Notes under the pieces: model-generated
What the model saw: only the letters and a program-made list of their open reading frames with translations
Told to the model about the DNA's origin: nothing
Databases searched by the model: none
Shown here: positions 29,605-38,693 of the stretch, one piece after another
How the letters are laid out: each line of letters starts with the position of its first letter
Position numbering within the stretch: position 1 is the stretch's first letter
Translations under genes and position numbers: made by a program
Source of the DNA: Alloyangia pacifica
GTDB lineage: Bacteria; Pseudomonadota; Alphaproteobacteria; Rhodobacterales; Rhodobacteraceae
DNA: 64,000 nucleotides
Direction: 5' to 3'
Assembly: GCF_900116195.1 (NCBI RefSeq)
Contig: NZ_FOZW01000007.1
Span: 275,310 to 339,309, forward strand

Positions 29605-30521
29605 TGGCCGGCGGCGCGCCGGGGGGCGCTTCCAAGTCGGAGATCTACAAGGGCAACGGGCCGAAGCTGCTTCTGCCCGCCTGGCTGTTCATCGGGGTCT
29701 TCCTGGTGATGCCGGTGGCGATCATGGCGATCTACTCCTTCCTGACCAAGGAATTCCGGGGCGGGGTGATCTGGGAGTTCACCCTGGCCGCCTACGACCA
29801 GTTCTTCCTTGATCGCGGCCTCTTCGGGGACGAGCCGCCGAGCATCGAGTGGACCTATATCGGCATCTTCTGGCGCTCGATCTGGCAGGCCGGGCTTGCC
29901 ACGGTGCTCTGCCTGCTGATCGGCTTCCCGACGGCATGGTTCATCGCCACGCGCGATGTGAAGGCGCGCTCGGTCTGGCTGTTCCTGATCACCGTGCCCT
30001 ACTGGGTGAACCTGCTCATTCGCACCGTGTCGATGAAATTCCTGATCCGCGACACCGGCCCGCTGAACGAGTTCCTGCTGGCGCTCGGGGTGATCGACAC
30101 GCCGCTGGCGCTGGTAAACACCAATTTCGCGGTGCAGCTGGGGCTCTTCTACAGCTACCTGCCATTCATGGTGCTGCCGATCTACGCCGCCGTCGAGCGC
30201 TACGACTTCTCGATGTCCGAGGCGGCGGCGGATCTCTATGCCAGCAGCTGGGCAACGCTGCGGCTGGTGATCCTGCCGGTGGTGAAGCCGGGGATCGTGG
30301 CGGGCTGCATCCTGGTTTTCGTGCCCTCGCTGGGGGCGTTTCTTGCGCCCGACCTCTTGGGCGGGGCCAAGACCTTCATGATCGGCTCGCTGATCGAGGA
30401 ACAGTTCAAGGGCGCGGCGGGCAACTGGCCCTTTGGCGCGGCGGCCTCGATGATCCTGCTGACCATCGTCATGGGCGTGCTGCTGGTGCACGCGCGGGCG
30501 CAGACGAAGGGGGAGCGGTGA
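29604..30521 (+). CDS. Polyamine-type ABC transporter permease (PotB-like)
   Basis: An inner-membrane permease of 305 aa with about six helices. The cytoplasmic EAA loop reads [20 protein letters not shown]. It begins [26 protein letters not shown], a PotB-type first helix. The start overlaps the ATPase stop (TGATG) and the stop overlaps the next permease start, so translation is coupled. Confidence 0.92.
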   Translation: MAGGAPGGASKSEIYKGNGPKLLLPAWLFIGVFLVMPVAIMAIYSFLTKEFRGGVIWEFTLAAYDQFFLDRGLFGDEPPSIEWTYIGIFWRSIWQAGLATVLCLLIGFPTAWFIATRDVKARSVWLFLITVPYWVNLLIRTVSMKFLIRDTGPLNEFLLALGVIDTPLALVNTNFAVQLGLFYSYLPFMVLPIYAAVERYDFSMSEAAADLYASSWATLRLVILPVVKPGIVAGCILVFVPSLGAFLAPDLLGGAKTFMIGSLIEEQFKGAAGNWPFGAAASMILLTIVMGVLLVHARAQTKGER

Positions 30522-31330
30522 TGGCCAAGCCCGTCGACCTGCGCCGCTTCACCGGCTTTCGCGCGATCACCTGGCTCTGCCTCTTCGTGCTCTATGCGCC
30601 GCTGGTGATCGTGGCGATCTACAGCTTCAATGACAGTACCTCGATCACCCGCTGGGGCGGCTTCTCGCTGAAGTGGTACGTGGATGTCTTCACCGGCCCC
30701 GAGGCCCCGAAGTTTCGCGACGCGGCGATCAACAGCTTCACCATCGCCATCGGCGCGGCGATCTGCGCCACGCTGATCGCAACCGCAGCCGCCGTGGCGA
30801 TGAACCGGGCCGGGCGCTTCCGGGGCAAGACCGCCAGCCTCGCGCTGATCAACCTGCCGCTCATGGTGCCCGAGATCGTCACCGCCGTGGCCTCGCTGGT
30901 GTTCTTCATCACCATCGGCTTCAAGACCGGGCTGCTGACCATCTTCCTCGCACATATCGTGTTCTGCATCCCCTTCGCCTACCTGCCGATCTCGGCGCGG
31001 ATGCAGAGCGTGCCGGACATGTACGAGCAGGCGGCGATGGACCTTTACGCCACCCCTTGGGAGGCGTTCCGGCTGGTGCTGCTGCCGCTGATGGTGCCGG
31101 GGATCCTCTCGGGGTTCCTCTTGGCCTTCATCATCTCGCTCGACGATTTCCTGATCACGAATTTCGTCAAGGGCGCCGGGGTCGAGACCCTGCCCACGGC
31201 GATCTTCGGATCGGTCAAACAGGGCATCAAGCCCAACATCATGGCCATATCGACCCTGCTTCTCGGGGTCTCGGTGGTCTTCGTCACGCTCTCCTGGATC
31301 ATCGGGCGGGCGGGGCAAACCAAACGATAA
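30521..31330 (+). CDS. Polyamine-type ABC transporter permease (PotC-like)
   Basis: The second permease (269 aa, about six helices). The EAA loop is [21 protein letters not shown] and is followed by [14 protein letters not shown], strongly PotC/PotI-like. It overlaps the PotB-like gene by one base (TGATG). The solute-binding protein gene follows after 44 bp. Confidence 0.93.
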   Translation: MAKPVDLRRFTGFRAITWLCLFVLYAPLVIVAIYSFNDSTSITRWGGFSLKWYVDVFTGPEAPKFRDAAINSFTIAIGAAICATLIATAAAVAMNRAGRFRGKTASLALINLPLMVPEIVTAVASLVFFITIGFKTGLLTIFLAHIVFCIPFAYLPISARMQSVPDMYEQAAMDLYATPWEAFRLVLLPLMVPGILSGFLLAFIISLDDFLITNFVKGAGVETLPTAIFGSVKQGIKPNIMAISTLLLGVSVVFVTLSWIIGRAGQTKR

Positions 31331-31374
31331 AAACCAAAGAAAACATCCAACAGACCAACAGCGGAGACTTTGAC

Positions 31375-32400
31375 ATGAAGACCTTCCTCACCACGTCCGT
31401 GCTGGCGCTGTCGCTGGCCACTGCCGCCAGCGCCGAGGGCAAGCTCTCGCTCTACCACTGGTTCGAGTACATCCCGCAGGAGCTGCTCGACAAGTTCGCC
31501 GCCGAATACGATGTCGAGGTGACCATGGACACCTTCGACAGCAACGAGGCGCTGCTGGCCGCGCTGAAGGCGGGCAAGATGGGCAGCTACGACCTCGCGG
31601 TGCCGGGCGACTACATGGTCAAGATCATGGGTGACGAGGGCATGCTCGATACCTTCGAGCCGAGCGAGCTGAGCAACTTCGGCAATATCGAGGACAAGTG
31701 GCTGGACGTCGATTTCGACCCGGGCCGCAAGTCGTCGATCCCCTACCAGTGGGGCTCGACCTCCTTCTCGGTGAACAAGGAGGTCTACGACGGCCCGCTC
31801 GACAGCCTTTCGCTGATCTTCGAGCCGCCGGCGGAGCTGAAGGGGAAGATCAACGTGCTCGACACCTCGGGCGAGACGCTGACGCTGGCTTCGCTCTACC
31901 TCGGCATCCCGCAGTGCAGCTCGGACCGCGAGCAGCTCAAGCAGCTCAACGCGCTGGTGCAGGACGCCAAGCCCGACTGGGCAAGCTTCGGCTCGGACGT
32001 GGCCAAGGACGTGCTGGTCTCGGGCGATGCGGCCGCCGGCATGATCTGGTCGGGCTTCTCGGCCAAGGCCCGCGCCGAGGGCGCGCCCATCGAATACGTC
32101 TTCCCCAAGGAAGGCATGATCGTCTGGATGGACAACGTGGTGCTGCTGAAGGATGCGCCGAACCGCGACAATGCGCTGAAGTTCATGGACTTCCTGCTCG
32201 AGCCCGAGAATGCCGCCGCGGTCACCAACTACGCGCAATACACCGCCGGCGTGAAGGGCGTGGAGGAGTTCCTCGACCCCGAAGTCGCCAATTCCCCGGA
32301 ATCGAACCCGCCCGCGGATGCCAAGGGTGTCTTCGTCGAGGCCTGCGCGCAGGACGTGCAGGAGATGTACGACGCGATTTGGACCAACCTGAAGAAGTGA
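31375..32400 (+). CDS. Polyamine-type periplasmic solute-binding protein
   Basis: A PotD/PotF-like binding protein of 341 aa. The signal peptide of about 20 residues ends ATAASA before EGKLSLYHW. The mature start LYHWFEYIPQELLDKF, the ligand-site segment YDLAVPGDYM and YQWGSTSFSVN match polyamine binders. Acidic pocket residues are compatible with a diamine or polyamine, but the exact ligand cannot be read. It closes the importer and precedes two catabolic enzymes in the same direction. Confidence 0.92.
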   Translation: MKTFLTTSVLALSLATAASAEGKLSLYHWFEYIPQELLDKFAAEYDVEVTMDTFDSNEALLAALKAGKMGSYDLAVPGDYMVKIMGDEGMLDTFEPSELSNFGNIEDKWLDVDFDPGRKSSIPYQWGSTSFSVNKEVYDGPLDSLSLIFEPPAELKGKINVLDTSGETLTLASLYLGIPQCSSDREQLKQLNALVQDAKPDWASFGSDVAKDVLVSGDAAAGMIWSGFSAKARAEGAPIEYVFPKEGMIVWMDNVVLLKDAPNRDNALKFMDFLLEPENAAAVTNYAQYTAGVKGVEEFLDPEVANSPESNPPADAKGVFVEACAQDVQEMYDAIWTNLKK

Positions 32401-32417
32401 ACACCTGAAAAGTGACG

Positions 32418-33179
32418 ATGAAACTTGCCCTCTACCAGGGTCCGCCGATCGGCGGTGATCTCGAGGCGGGGTTCTCCCGCCTCGAGACGCAACTCAAGGC
32501 GGCGGCAGCCGCAGGAGCGCGGCTGCTGATCGCGCCCGAGCTCTTCCTGCCGGGCTACAACCGGCCCGACCTGCACGGCACCCTGTCGCAGCCGCGCGGC
32601 GGGGCGTGGTGCCAGCGTCTTTCGGCCATGGCGCGTGACGCCGGATGCGGCCTCTGCCTCGGCTGGGCCGAGCGCGACGGCGACACGGTCTACAACTCGG
32701 CCACCTGCTGGGACGCCACCGGCGCCGAGGTCGGCCATTACCGCAAGATCCAGCTCTTCGGCCCGATGGAGAAGGCCAGCTTTGCTCCGGGCGATGCCTA
32801 TTGCCTGTTCGAGCTGGAGGGTCTGACGACCGCGATGCTGATCTGCTACGACGTGGAATTTGCGCCGCACGTGAAGGCGCTTGCTGCACGTGGCGCCGAA
32901 TTGATCCTCGTGCCCACCGCCAATCCGGCGGGCTTCGAGCATGTCTCCAACGTCTTCGTCCCCGCCCGCGCGGCGGAGTCGGACGTCACCATTGCCTACG
33001 CAAATTTCTGCGGCACCGATGACGGTCTCGATTTTGGCGGGAATTCCGTCATTGCCGCCCCCGACGCCCGTCTCATTGCGAAGGCCGGGACCGGCGAGAC
33101 GCTGCTGATCGCCGAGGTCGGCGCGCCCATCGCGCCCGAGCTCCGCTCCACCCAAATCCAGGACTACAGGGAGGTCTAA
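32418..33179 (+). CDS. Carbon-nitrogen hydrolase (nitrilase superfamily)
   Basis: A 253-aa amidase with the Glu-Lys-Cys triad: Glu in LIAPELFLPGY, Lys in YRKIQLFGPMEK and Cys in MLICYDVEFAPH. The superfamily includes N-carbamoylputrescine amidase and omega-amidases, either of which would fit the amine context. The ATG at 32418 is preferred to an upstream GTG (32412). The stop lies 3 bp before the aminotransferase ATG, so the genes are cotranscribed. Confidence 0.88.
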   Translation: MKLALYQGPPIGGDLEAGFSRLETQLKAAAAAGARLLIAPELFLPGYNRPDLHGTLSQPRGGAWCQRLSAMARDAGCGLCLGWAERDGDTVYNSATCWDATGAEVGHYRKIQLFGPMEKASFAPGDAYCLFELEGLTTAMLICYDVEFAPHVKALAARGAELILVPTANPAGFEHVSNVFVPARAAESDVTIAYANFCGTDDGLDFGGNSVIAAPDARLIAKAGTGETLLIAEVGAPIAPELRSTQIQDYREV

Positions 33180-33182
33180 CCC

Positions 33183-34547
33183 ATGTCGCTCGATCTCGAC
33201 ATTTCCACCGATGGCGTGCTCACCGCCGACACCAACCTCGTCCAAAGCTGGGCCGACCTCAATGCGCTCAAGCAGTCGGGTGCGCGCACGGTCATCGTCA
33301 GCGCCGAGGGCGCCATGGTGCGCGACAGCGAGGGCAACGAGCTGATCGACGGCATCGGCGGGCTGTGGTGTGTCAACGCCGGGCACCGCCGCACCGAGAT
33401 CATCGACGCGATCAAGGAGCAGCTCGACACGCTCGACTTCTACTCGACCTTCTACAACTTCACCCACCCCGCGGCGGCTGCGTTGGCCGTGAAGCTGGCC
33501 GAGCTGGCGCCGGGCACCCTCAACAAGGTGCATTTCGGAAACTCCGGCTCGGTCGCCAACGAGACCGCGATCCGTATCCTGCACCACTATTACAACCGTC
33601 TCGGACAGCCGCAGAAGAAGCGCATCCTGTCGCGCCATGGCGCATACCACGGTTCGACCAACCTCGCGGTGGCGATGACCACCCCGGGCTATTCCGAAGG
33701 CTGGGACAAGTCCGGTGAGCTGGTGCATCACCTGCGCTGCCCGCACCATTGGCGCGAGGGCGGCGAGATGACCGAGGCGGAGTTCCTCGGCGTGCTGAAG
33801 CAGGACCTGCTCGACACCATCCAGCATTACGGAGCCGAGACCATCGCCTGCATGATCGCAGAGCCGATCATGGGCGCCGGCGGCGTCATCGTCCCGCCCG
33901 AGGGCTACCACACCGAGATGGCCGCGATCTGCCGCGCCCATGACATCAAATACGTGACCGACGAGGTGGTGACCGCCTTTGGCCGGCTCGGGCATTTCTT
34001 CGCCTCGAAGGATGTCTTCGGGGTGCAGCCCGATATCATCAACACCGCCAAGGGGCTCACCTCGGGCTACCAGCCGCTGTCGGCCACCATCATGTCGGAC
34101 GAGATCCATGAGGTGATCTCGGGCCCGGGCGGCATGTTCTTCCACGGCATGACCTACTCGGGCCACCCGGCCGCCGCCGCCGCGGGGCTGGCCAATATCG
34201 CGCTGATGGAGCGGGAGCAGATCCCCGAGCGGGTGCGCACCTCGGGCAAGCGCTTCGAGGCGCTGCTGCGGCAACTTGAAGAGTTCGACATCGTCGGCGA
34301 GGTGCGCGGCAGCCACTTCATGATCGGCATCGAGTTCGTGAAGGACAAGGCGACCAAGGCACCCTTCGCGCCCGAGGAGCTGATCGGCCTGCGCGTCGCG
34401 CGCGAGGCGCAGAAGCGCGGGCTGATCGCGCGCCCGCTCGGCAATATCCTGATCCTGTCGCCCACGCTGATCATGGATGACGCGATGATCGACCGGGTTG
34501 CGGACATTCTGCGCGAGAGCATTGCTGCATTGCAGAGCAGCCTGTGA
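33183..34547 (+). CDS. Class III aminotransferase, putrescine/omega-amine type
   Basis: A 454-aa PLP enzyme related to SpuC-type putrescine-pyruvate aminotransferases. It has the cofactor phosphate loop NSGSVANETAIR, YHGSTNLAVAMT, TDEVVTAFGRLG with the PLP-contacting Asp, and the Schiff-base lysine in NTAKGLTSGYQPL. It probably deaminates an amine imported by the upstream ABC system to an aldehyde. No aldehyde dehydrogenase follows directly; one lies at 54.4 kb but is not linked. Confidence 0.88.
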   Translation: MSLDLDISTDGVLTADTNLVQSWADLNALKQSGARTVIVSAEGAMVRDSEGNELIDGIGGLWCVNAGHRRTEIIDAIKEQLDTLDFYSTFYNFTHPAAAALAVKLAELAPGTLNKVHFGNSGSVANETAIRILHHYYNRLGQPQKKRILSRHGAYHGSTNLAVAMTTPGYSEGWDKSGELVHHLRCPHHWREGGEMTEAEFLGVLKQDLLDTIQHYGAETIACMIAEPIMGAGGVIVPPEGYHTEMAAICRAHDIKYVTDEVVTAFGRLGHFFASKDVFGVQPDIINTAKGLTSGYQPLSATIMSDEIHEVISGPGGMFFHGMTYSGHPAAAAAGLANIALMEREQIPERVRTSGKRFEALLRQLEEFDIVGEVRGSHFMIGIEFVKDKATKAPFAPEELIGLRVAREAQKRGLIARPLGNILILSPTLIMDDAMIDRVADILRESIAALQSSL

Positions 34548-34641
34548 CAAATTGACCGTGAGCGGGGCGTGCAGCGTCCCGCTCGCGTCTGACCTGTGGT
34601 AAGGGTTGGGCAGTACTATCCTGCTTGGAAGGAGCCCAGAC

Positions 34642-35343
34642 ATGGATAAGCCGACCCCCCGCAAGACCACCACGCGTAGCCAGTCGACCTCGTCGCGGGG
34701 CACCGCCACCCGCCGCCGGACGCCCGCGAAATCCGCCGCGGTGAGCCCGTCCACCGCGGCAACTTCCGTGGCAAAAGAGACACCTGAGGTGACCGAAGCG
34801 GCCCCCGCGCCGACCCCCGAAGCGCCCAAGGTGCCGGCCCCCGCGCCGGTCGAGGCGGCGGCTCCGGCGGCTCCCGCGGCGGAGAAGCCGGCCCCGAAAC
34901 AGCGTGCCGCGCCGCGTCGCAAGCCTGCCGAATCGAGCAAACCCGCAGCCAAGCCCGCCGCGCCCAAGCCGGTGGCCGCGAAACCTGCGGCAGCGAAATC
35001 CGCCGCGCCGAAACCAGCCGCGCCGAAACCCGCCGCCAAGGCGGCCGTGGCCAGCCCGTCGGCCCCTGCCGAGCAAAGCCTGCGGGTGAGCTGGAACCTC
35101 GAGCCCTATGCGGCGACCGGTATCGTCGACACCATGCTGGACATCGGCGCGGAGTTGCAGAGCTTCACCGCCGAGCGGGTGCGCGAGGACGTGGCAACCC
35201 AGCACCGTATCCTGCACTGCAAGAGCCCTGCCGAGCTGATCCGCATCCAGAGCGCCTTCTTCCAGAAGGCCAGCGAGGACTACCGTGCACATTGGGGCCG
35301 ACTCGCCGAACTGGGCGGCAAGCTCTCGGTCATCCCCGGCTGA
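34642..35343 (+). CDS. Phasin-domain protein with Ala/Pro/Lys-rich N-terminus
   Basis: A 233-aa protein. Residues 1-about 145 are low-complexity, rich in Ala, Pro and Lys, with degenerate KPAAPKPAA units. The C-terminal about 85 residues form a helical phasin-type domain (AELIRIQSAFFQKASEDYRAHWGRLAEL). Phasins coat polyhydroxyalkanoate granules; the basic tail resembles histone-H1-like PhaF/PhaI tails that bind DNA. The ATG at 34642 has AAGGAG upstream. A polyhydroxybutyrate-related gene, hbdA, lies 1.1 kb away. Confidence 0.78.
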   Translation: MDKPTPRKTTTRSQSTSSRGTATRRRTPAKSAAVSPSTAATSVAKETPEVTEAAPAPTPEAPKVPAPAPVEAAAPAAPAAEKPAPKQRAAPRRKPAESSKPAAKPAAPKPVAAKPAAAKSAAPKPAAPKPAAKAAVASPSAPAEQSLRVSWNLEPYAATGIVDTMLDIGAELQSFTAERVREDVATQHRILHCKSPAELIRIQSAFFQKASEDYRAHWGRLAELGGKLSVIPG

Positions 35344-35418
35344 TCCCGTTTCCTGCCCGCGCCCTTCCGGACCTCGGACGGGGCGCGGGGCTTGGAGGCG
35401 CAGCGCCCGCGCCTTCCG

Positions 35419-36285
35419 TCATTCTTCCCGCGTGAGCAACTCCGAAAGCGCCGGCGTCAGCGCCGCGGCGATCTCTTCGTGGGCGGCGGGGCTGAGCGCC
35501 TCTGCGGCGGCGGCGGCCTCGAAATCTGCAAAAATCATCCCCTCGGTACCCGCCTGCAGGCTGCCTGCGGAAAGCGGACGGTCGAGCAGCGCCGCGGCGC
35601 GCGGGCGCAGCGCCTCGATCATGCCGCGCTCGATGAACAGCGGTGCGGGGGACAGGGCGTTCACATGGGTCTCGGGTGGCGTGTGACCCGCGGCCCAGAG
35701 CACCACGGCACGCCCGCCGAGCAGCGTCAGAAGGTGCTTCATCCGCGCCACCCAGGCCAGTCGCAGCTCGGCGGTGACCTCGGCGAAACGCTCTTCGGAG
35801 ATCTCGCGCAGCCGACCCAGCATGTGCAGGGTGAAATGGAACTCGGTGAAGTCCACCTCTGGAAAGAGCTGCTGCAGCCGGTCCGAGGCTCGCAGGAAGC
35901 GGTCGTTGCGCCGCGGATGCACGCCGTAGAAGCGGTTCGACATGTTCTGCGCCCCCATCACCTGGATCACGCAGAGATCGGCACGGGCGGCGAGGTTCAG
36001 CACCGCCGGATCGCCGATATAGAGATCGATACCGGCATTGATCACGCCGAGATTGACGCAGGGCAGGGGGATCCCGGCGTCGTCCAGCGCCCGTTCGACC
36101 AGCGCCCGTTCGACCAGTGCCGGAAAGGGCGACTCCACGAAGCGTCCGAAGGTTTCGGCGCCGCCCAGAAAGGCCACGTAGCGCCCGTCCAGCGCCCGTT
36201 TCGGCCCCCGGAACAGCAACCGCGACTTGCCATAGCGGCACGGAAAATATTCCAGAGCACCCTGAAAGGACCCGGCAACGGACAT
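35419..36285 (-). CDS. DUF6473 protein
   Basis: A 288-aa Rhodobacterales-type protein of unknown function (DUF6473). Recognisable conserved parts are EYFPCRYGKSRLLFRGPKR, VAFLGGAETFGRFVE, PCVNLGVINAGIDLYIGDP and MGAQNMSNRFYGVHPRRNDRFL. The GxxxT/G pattern with VNLG hints at an SGNH-like or polysaccharide-modifying fold, but I cannot confirm this. The ATG at 36285 has GGGGGG before it. An exact 15-bp tandem duplication (36085-36114) duplicates five residues (VERAL). Confidence 0.78.
   Translation of the reverse strand: MSVAGSFQGALEYFPCRYGKSRLLFRGPKRALDGRYVAFLGGAETFGRFVESPFPALVERALVERALDDAGIPLPCVNLGVINAGIDLYIGDPAVLNLAARADLCVIQVMGAQNMSNRFYGVHPRRNDRFLRASDRLQQLFPEVDFTEFHFTLHMLGRLREISEERFAEVTAELRLAWVARMKHLLTLLGGRAVVLWAAGHTPPETHVNALSPAPLFIERGMIEALRPRAAALLDRPLSAGSLQAGTEGMIFADFEAAAAAEALSPAAHEEIAAALTPALSELLTREE
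36085..36114. repeat. 15-bp in-frame tandem duplication in DUF6473 gene
   Basis: The unit CAGCGCCCGTTCGAC occurs twice head to tail, and a related CAGCGCCCGTTTCG lies at about 36189. It keeps the reading frame and duplicates five residues. Confidence 0.9.
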
Positions 36286-36345
36286 GACGCCCCCCAATCT
36301 GATTCCCATTCACCCGGCGTCAGGATCGGCATCCCGCCCCAACAA

Positions 36346-36359
36346 TTCGCTAATGCGAA
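36346..36359. promoter_or_regulatory. Inverted repeat upstream of hbdA
   Basis: TTCGC-TAAT-GCGAA lies about 88 bp before the hbdA start in the gap divergent from the DUF6473 gene. It is a possible operator; its regulator is unknown. Confidence 0.3.
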
Positions 36360-36446
36360 AATGCGCACAAAAATTGCCGGGCTTCCGCTTGCGGCGGGCC
36401 CGGGCAGGGGCATAAGGTTGCCGCGCATGAGAGCAGGGTAGGGTCC

Positions 36447-37322
36447 ATGGAAATCAAGAGCATCGGTGTCATCGGCGCGGGCCAGATGGGCAATGGCATC
36501 GCCCATGTCATGGCGCTTGCGGGCTACGAGGTGCGCCTGTCGGACGTCAGCCAGGAGTCGCTGGACGCCGCGGTCGAGCTGATCACCCGCAACCTCGACC
36601 GGCAGGTCAGCCGCGAGAAGATCAGCGCCGAGGCGCGCGACACCGCGCTGGCGAAGATTTCCACCACGCTCGACACCGTCGAGATCGCCCATACCGACCT
36701 GGTGATCGAGGCCGCCACCGAGCAGGAAGCGGTGAAGACCAAGATCTTCGAGGGGCTGGTGCCGCACCTGCTGCCGCACACCATCCTGACCTCGAACACC
36801 TCGTCGATCTCGATCACCCGGCTCGCCTCGCGCACCGACCGCCCCGAGAAATTCCTCGGGTTCCACTTCATGAACCCGGTGCCGGTGATGCAGCTGGTCG
36901 AGCTGATCCGTGGCATCGCCACCGACGAGCCGACCTACCGGGCCTGCCTGAAGGTGGTCGAGAACCTCGGCAAGACCGCCGCCTCGGCCGAGGATTTCCC
37001 GGCCTTCATCGTCAACCGTATCCTGGTGCCGATGATCAACGAGGCGGTCTACACGCTCTACGAGGGCGTCGGCAACGTGCGGTCGATCGACATGGCGATG
37101 AAGCTCGGCGCGAACCACCCGATGGGCCCGCTGGAACTGGCGGATTTCATCGGCCTCGACACCTGCCTCGCGATCATGAACGTGCTGCACGACGGGCTGG
37201 CGGATACCAAGTACCGTCCCTGCCCGCTGCTCACCAAATACGTCGAGGCCGGCTGGCTCGGTCGCAAGACCAAGCGCGGCTTCTACGACTACCGCGGCGA
37301 CGAGCCGGTGCCGACGCGCTGA
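36447..37322 (+). CDS. hbdA: 3-hydroxybutyryl-CoA dehydrogenase
   Basis: NAD(P)-dependent enzyme (291 aa) of butanoyl-CoA and polyhydroxybutyrate metabolism. The Rossmann motif is GVIGAGQMGNGIAHV; the 3-hydroxyacyl-CoA dehydrogenase signature is FLGFHFMNPVPVMQLVELI with the catalytic His; the C-terminal domain has GPLELADFIGLD and ends with a KTKRGFYDY segment. It is single-gene, followed by a repeat copy that also provides a terminator. Confidence 0.95.
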   Translation: MEIKSIGVIGAGQMGNGIAHVMALAGYEVRLSDVSQESLDAAVELITRNLDRQVSREKISAEARDTALAKISTTLDTVEIAHTDLVIEAATEQEAVKTKIFEGLVPHLLPHTILTSNTSSISITRLASRTDRPEKFLGFHFMNPVPVMQLVELIRGIATDEPTYRACLKVVENLGKTAASAEDFPAFIVNRILVPMINEAVYTLYEGVGNVRSIDMAMKLGANHPMGPLELADFIGLDTCLAIMNVLHDGLADTKYRPCPLLTKYVEAGWLGRKTKRGFYDYRGDEPVPTR

Positions 37323-37336
37323 GGCGCCGCCCGCCG

Positions 37337-37404
37337 CTTCTTCTCTTTGAAAATACGCCGGGGGTGAATTGGCCATCGGCCAAGAGGGGGCAGCGCCCCC
37401 TCTT
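37337..37404 (+). repeat. Dispersed intergenic repeat, copy 6, with terminator
   Basis: CTTCTTCTCTTTGAAAATACGCCGGGGG is split from its end block by a GGCCATCGGCC palindrome. The end hairpin AAGAGGGGGC/GCCCCCTCTT (37382-37391 with 37395-37404) is followed by TTTCCTTC and should terminate hbdA. Confidence 0.75.
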
Positions 37405-37439
37405 TTTCCTTCTACGCTGCGAAGCGACTCGCGCGGAGC

Positions 37440-38315
37440 CTACCCCTTCAGCGCCAGCGTCCTTTCACGCAGCCAGGCGACGAACTCGCGCTGGTTGCCG
37501 GACCAGTCGCGCACGTCCTCGGGGCTGATCGGAGCGCCGACCACAGGGCGCTGCGGCTTGCCGCAGGCGTGGATCACCTCGTGGATCAGCAAGCCCTGGC
37601 GCACTGTCGGCGAGACGCGGTTGGCGATCTGATAGGCGCGGCTGTTCTGTCCGGGGAAATAGATCGGCACCACGGTGGCGCCGGAGCGCTGGATCATCTT
37701 CGCGGTGAACGGATTCCACACCGCTTCGATTGCGGCACCGAACATCGACTCGGAGGAGGCCACGACGCCCGAGGGAAACAGCGCGATCACCCCGCCGCGC
37801 TTCAGATGATCCATGGCCGTCGCGCGCATCTCGAGACTCTGCTCGCGCGCCGTCTCCTCGTGCGGGAAGGGTACGGGGATCATGAACTGACCGATCTCCT
37901 GCACACCGGTGAGCAGCGAGCGGGTGAGGATCTTGTAGTCGGTGCGCACCCGGCCGATCAGCTCGGCGAGGACCATTCCGTCAACCAGCCCGTGCGGATG
38001 GTTGGCGACGACGATCACCGGCCCCTCCTTGGGGATGCGCGCGATCTGCTCGGCGGGGGTCTGAAGTTCGATCCGCATCATCTTCAGCGCCTGCGCCCAG
38101 AACGCCTGCCCCTCGGGCACACCGGCGCGCTCGAAGCGGCGCACCAGTCGGATCAGCGGGATCTTTCCGGTCAGCCACTCCAGCGCACGGATGGTGTTGG
38201 CCTTCCACGGGTTGGTGAAGGTGTTGGCGTAGCTGAGTTTGCGCTTGTCATAGGGCGCCGCGGGCGTCGGCAGGGCGGGGTCCTGCGTGGCCGAGGCGTC
38301 ATGGCTGTCAAGCAT
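37440..38315 (-). CDS. Lysophospholipid (PlsC-type) acyltransferase
   Basis: A 291-aa membrane-associated acyltransferase. The HX4D catalytic motif is NHPHGLVDG, and FPSG in VIALFPSGVVASSES acts as the second block. Other members make phosphatidic acid or acylate ornithine lipids; the acceptor here is unclear. The ATG at 38315 is preferred because AGGGTAGG precedes it; an alternative ATG is at 38336. It follows the HPr gene by 49 bp on the same strand and may be the last gene of the chvI operon. Confidence 0.83.
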   Translation of the reverse strand: MLDSHDASATQDPALPTPAAPYDKRKLSYANTFTNPWKANTIRALEWLTGKIPLIRLVRRFERAGVPEGQAFWAQALKMMRIELQTPAEQIARIPKEGPVIVVANHPHGLVDGMVLAELIGRVRTDYKILTRSLLTGVQEIGQFMIPVPFPHEETAREQSLEMRATAMDHLKRGGVIALFPSGVVASSESMFGAAIEAVWNPFTAKMIQRSGATVVPIYFPGQNSRAYQIANRVSPTVRQGLLIHEVIHACGKPQRPVVGAPISPEDVRDWSGNQREFVAWLRERTLALKG

Positions 38316-38364
38316 GTGCCTACCCTGCTTTTTCATGCACCCACCCGGGGCGTCGGTTGTGCCG

Positions 38365-38646
38365 TCAATTGTCCTCGCCGAAGCGGTTGGCAACCAGCGC
38401 CTCCAGCGCGTCGGCAAGCGCAGCGGCGTCCGGTCCGGAGGTTTCGACTTCAATAGAGCTTCCCTTGGAAGCTGCCAACATCAAAAGCCCCATGATGCTG
38501 TCGCCGCCGGCGCTCATCCCGTCCTTGGACACTTCCGCGTGGGCGTCGAACCCCTCGACCACCTCGACCAGCTTGGCCGATGCGCGGGCATGCAGCCCCT
38601 TTTCGTTGACGATGTTCAACACGCGGCGAACAGAGGTATCACTCAT
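38365..38646 (-). CDS. HPr-family phosphocarrier protein
   Basis: A 93-aa HPr with the phosphorylatable His in KGLHARASAKL and a regulatory Ser in GGDSIMGLLMLAAS, the residue expected to be modified by HprK. It belongs to a regulatory PTS lacking sugar permeases in this region, together with EIIA, HprK and RapZ. The start at 38646 is taken because the family begins just before the first strand (RRVLNIVNEKG). Confidence 0.93.
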   Translation of the reverse strand: MSDTSVRRVLNIVNEKGLHARASAKLVEVVEGFDAHAEVSKDGMSAGGDSIMGLLMLAASKGSSIEVETSGPDAAALADALEALVANRFGEDN

Positions 38647-38693
38647 CTTCAGTCTCTTGGTTGCGGGGCCATCGCGCGGCACCTGAAACGGCT

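Noticed and set aside
32229..35039. A very long minus-strand open frame across the amidase, aminotransferase and phasin genes
   Set aside because: It is opposite three well-supported genes and is low-complexity shadow coding.
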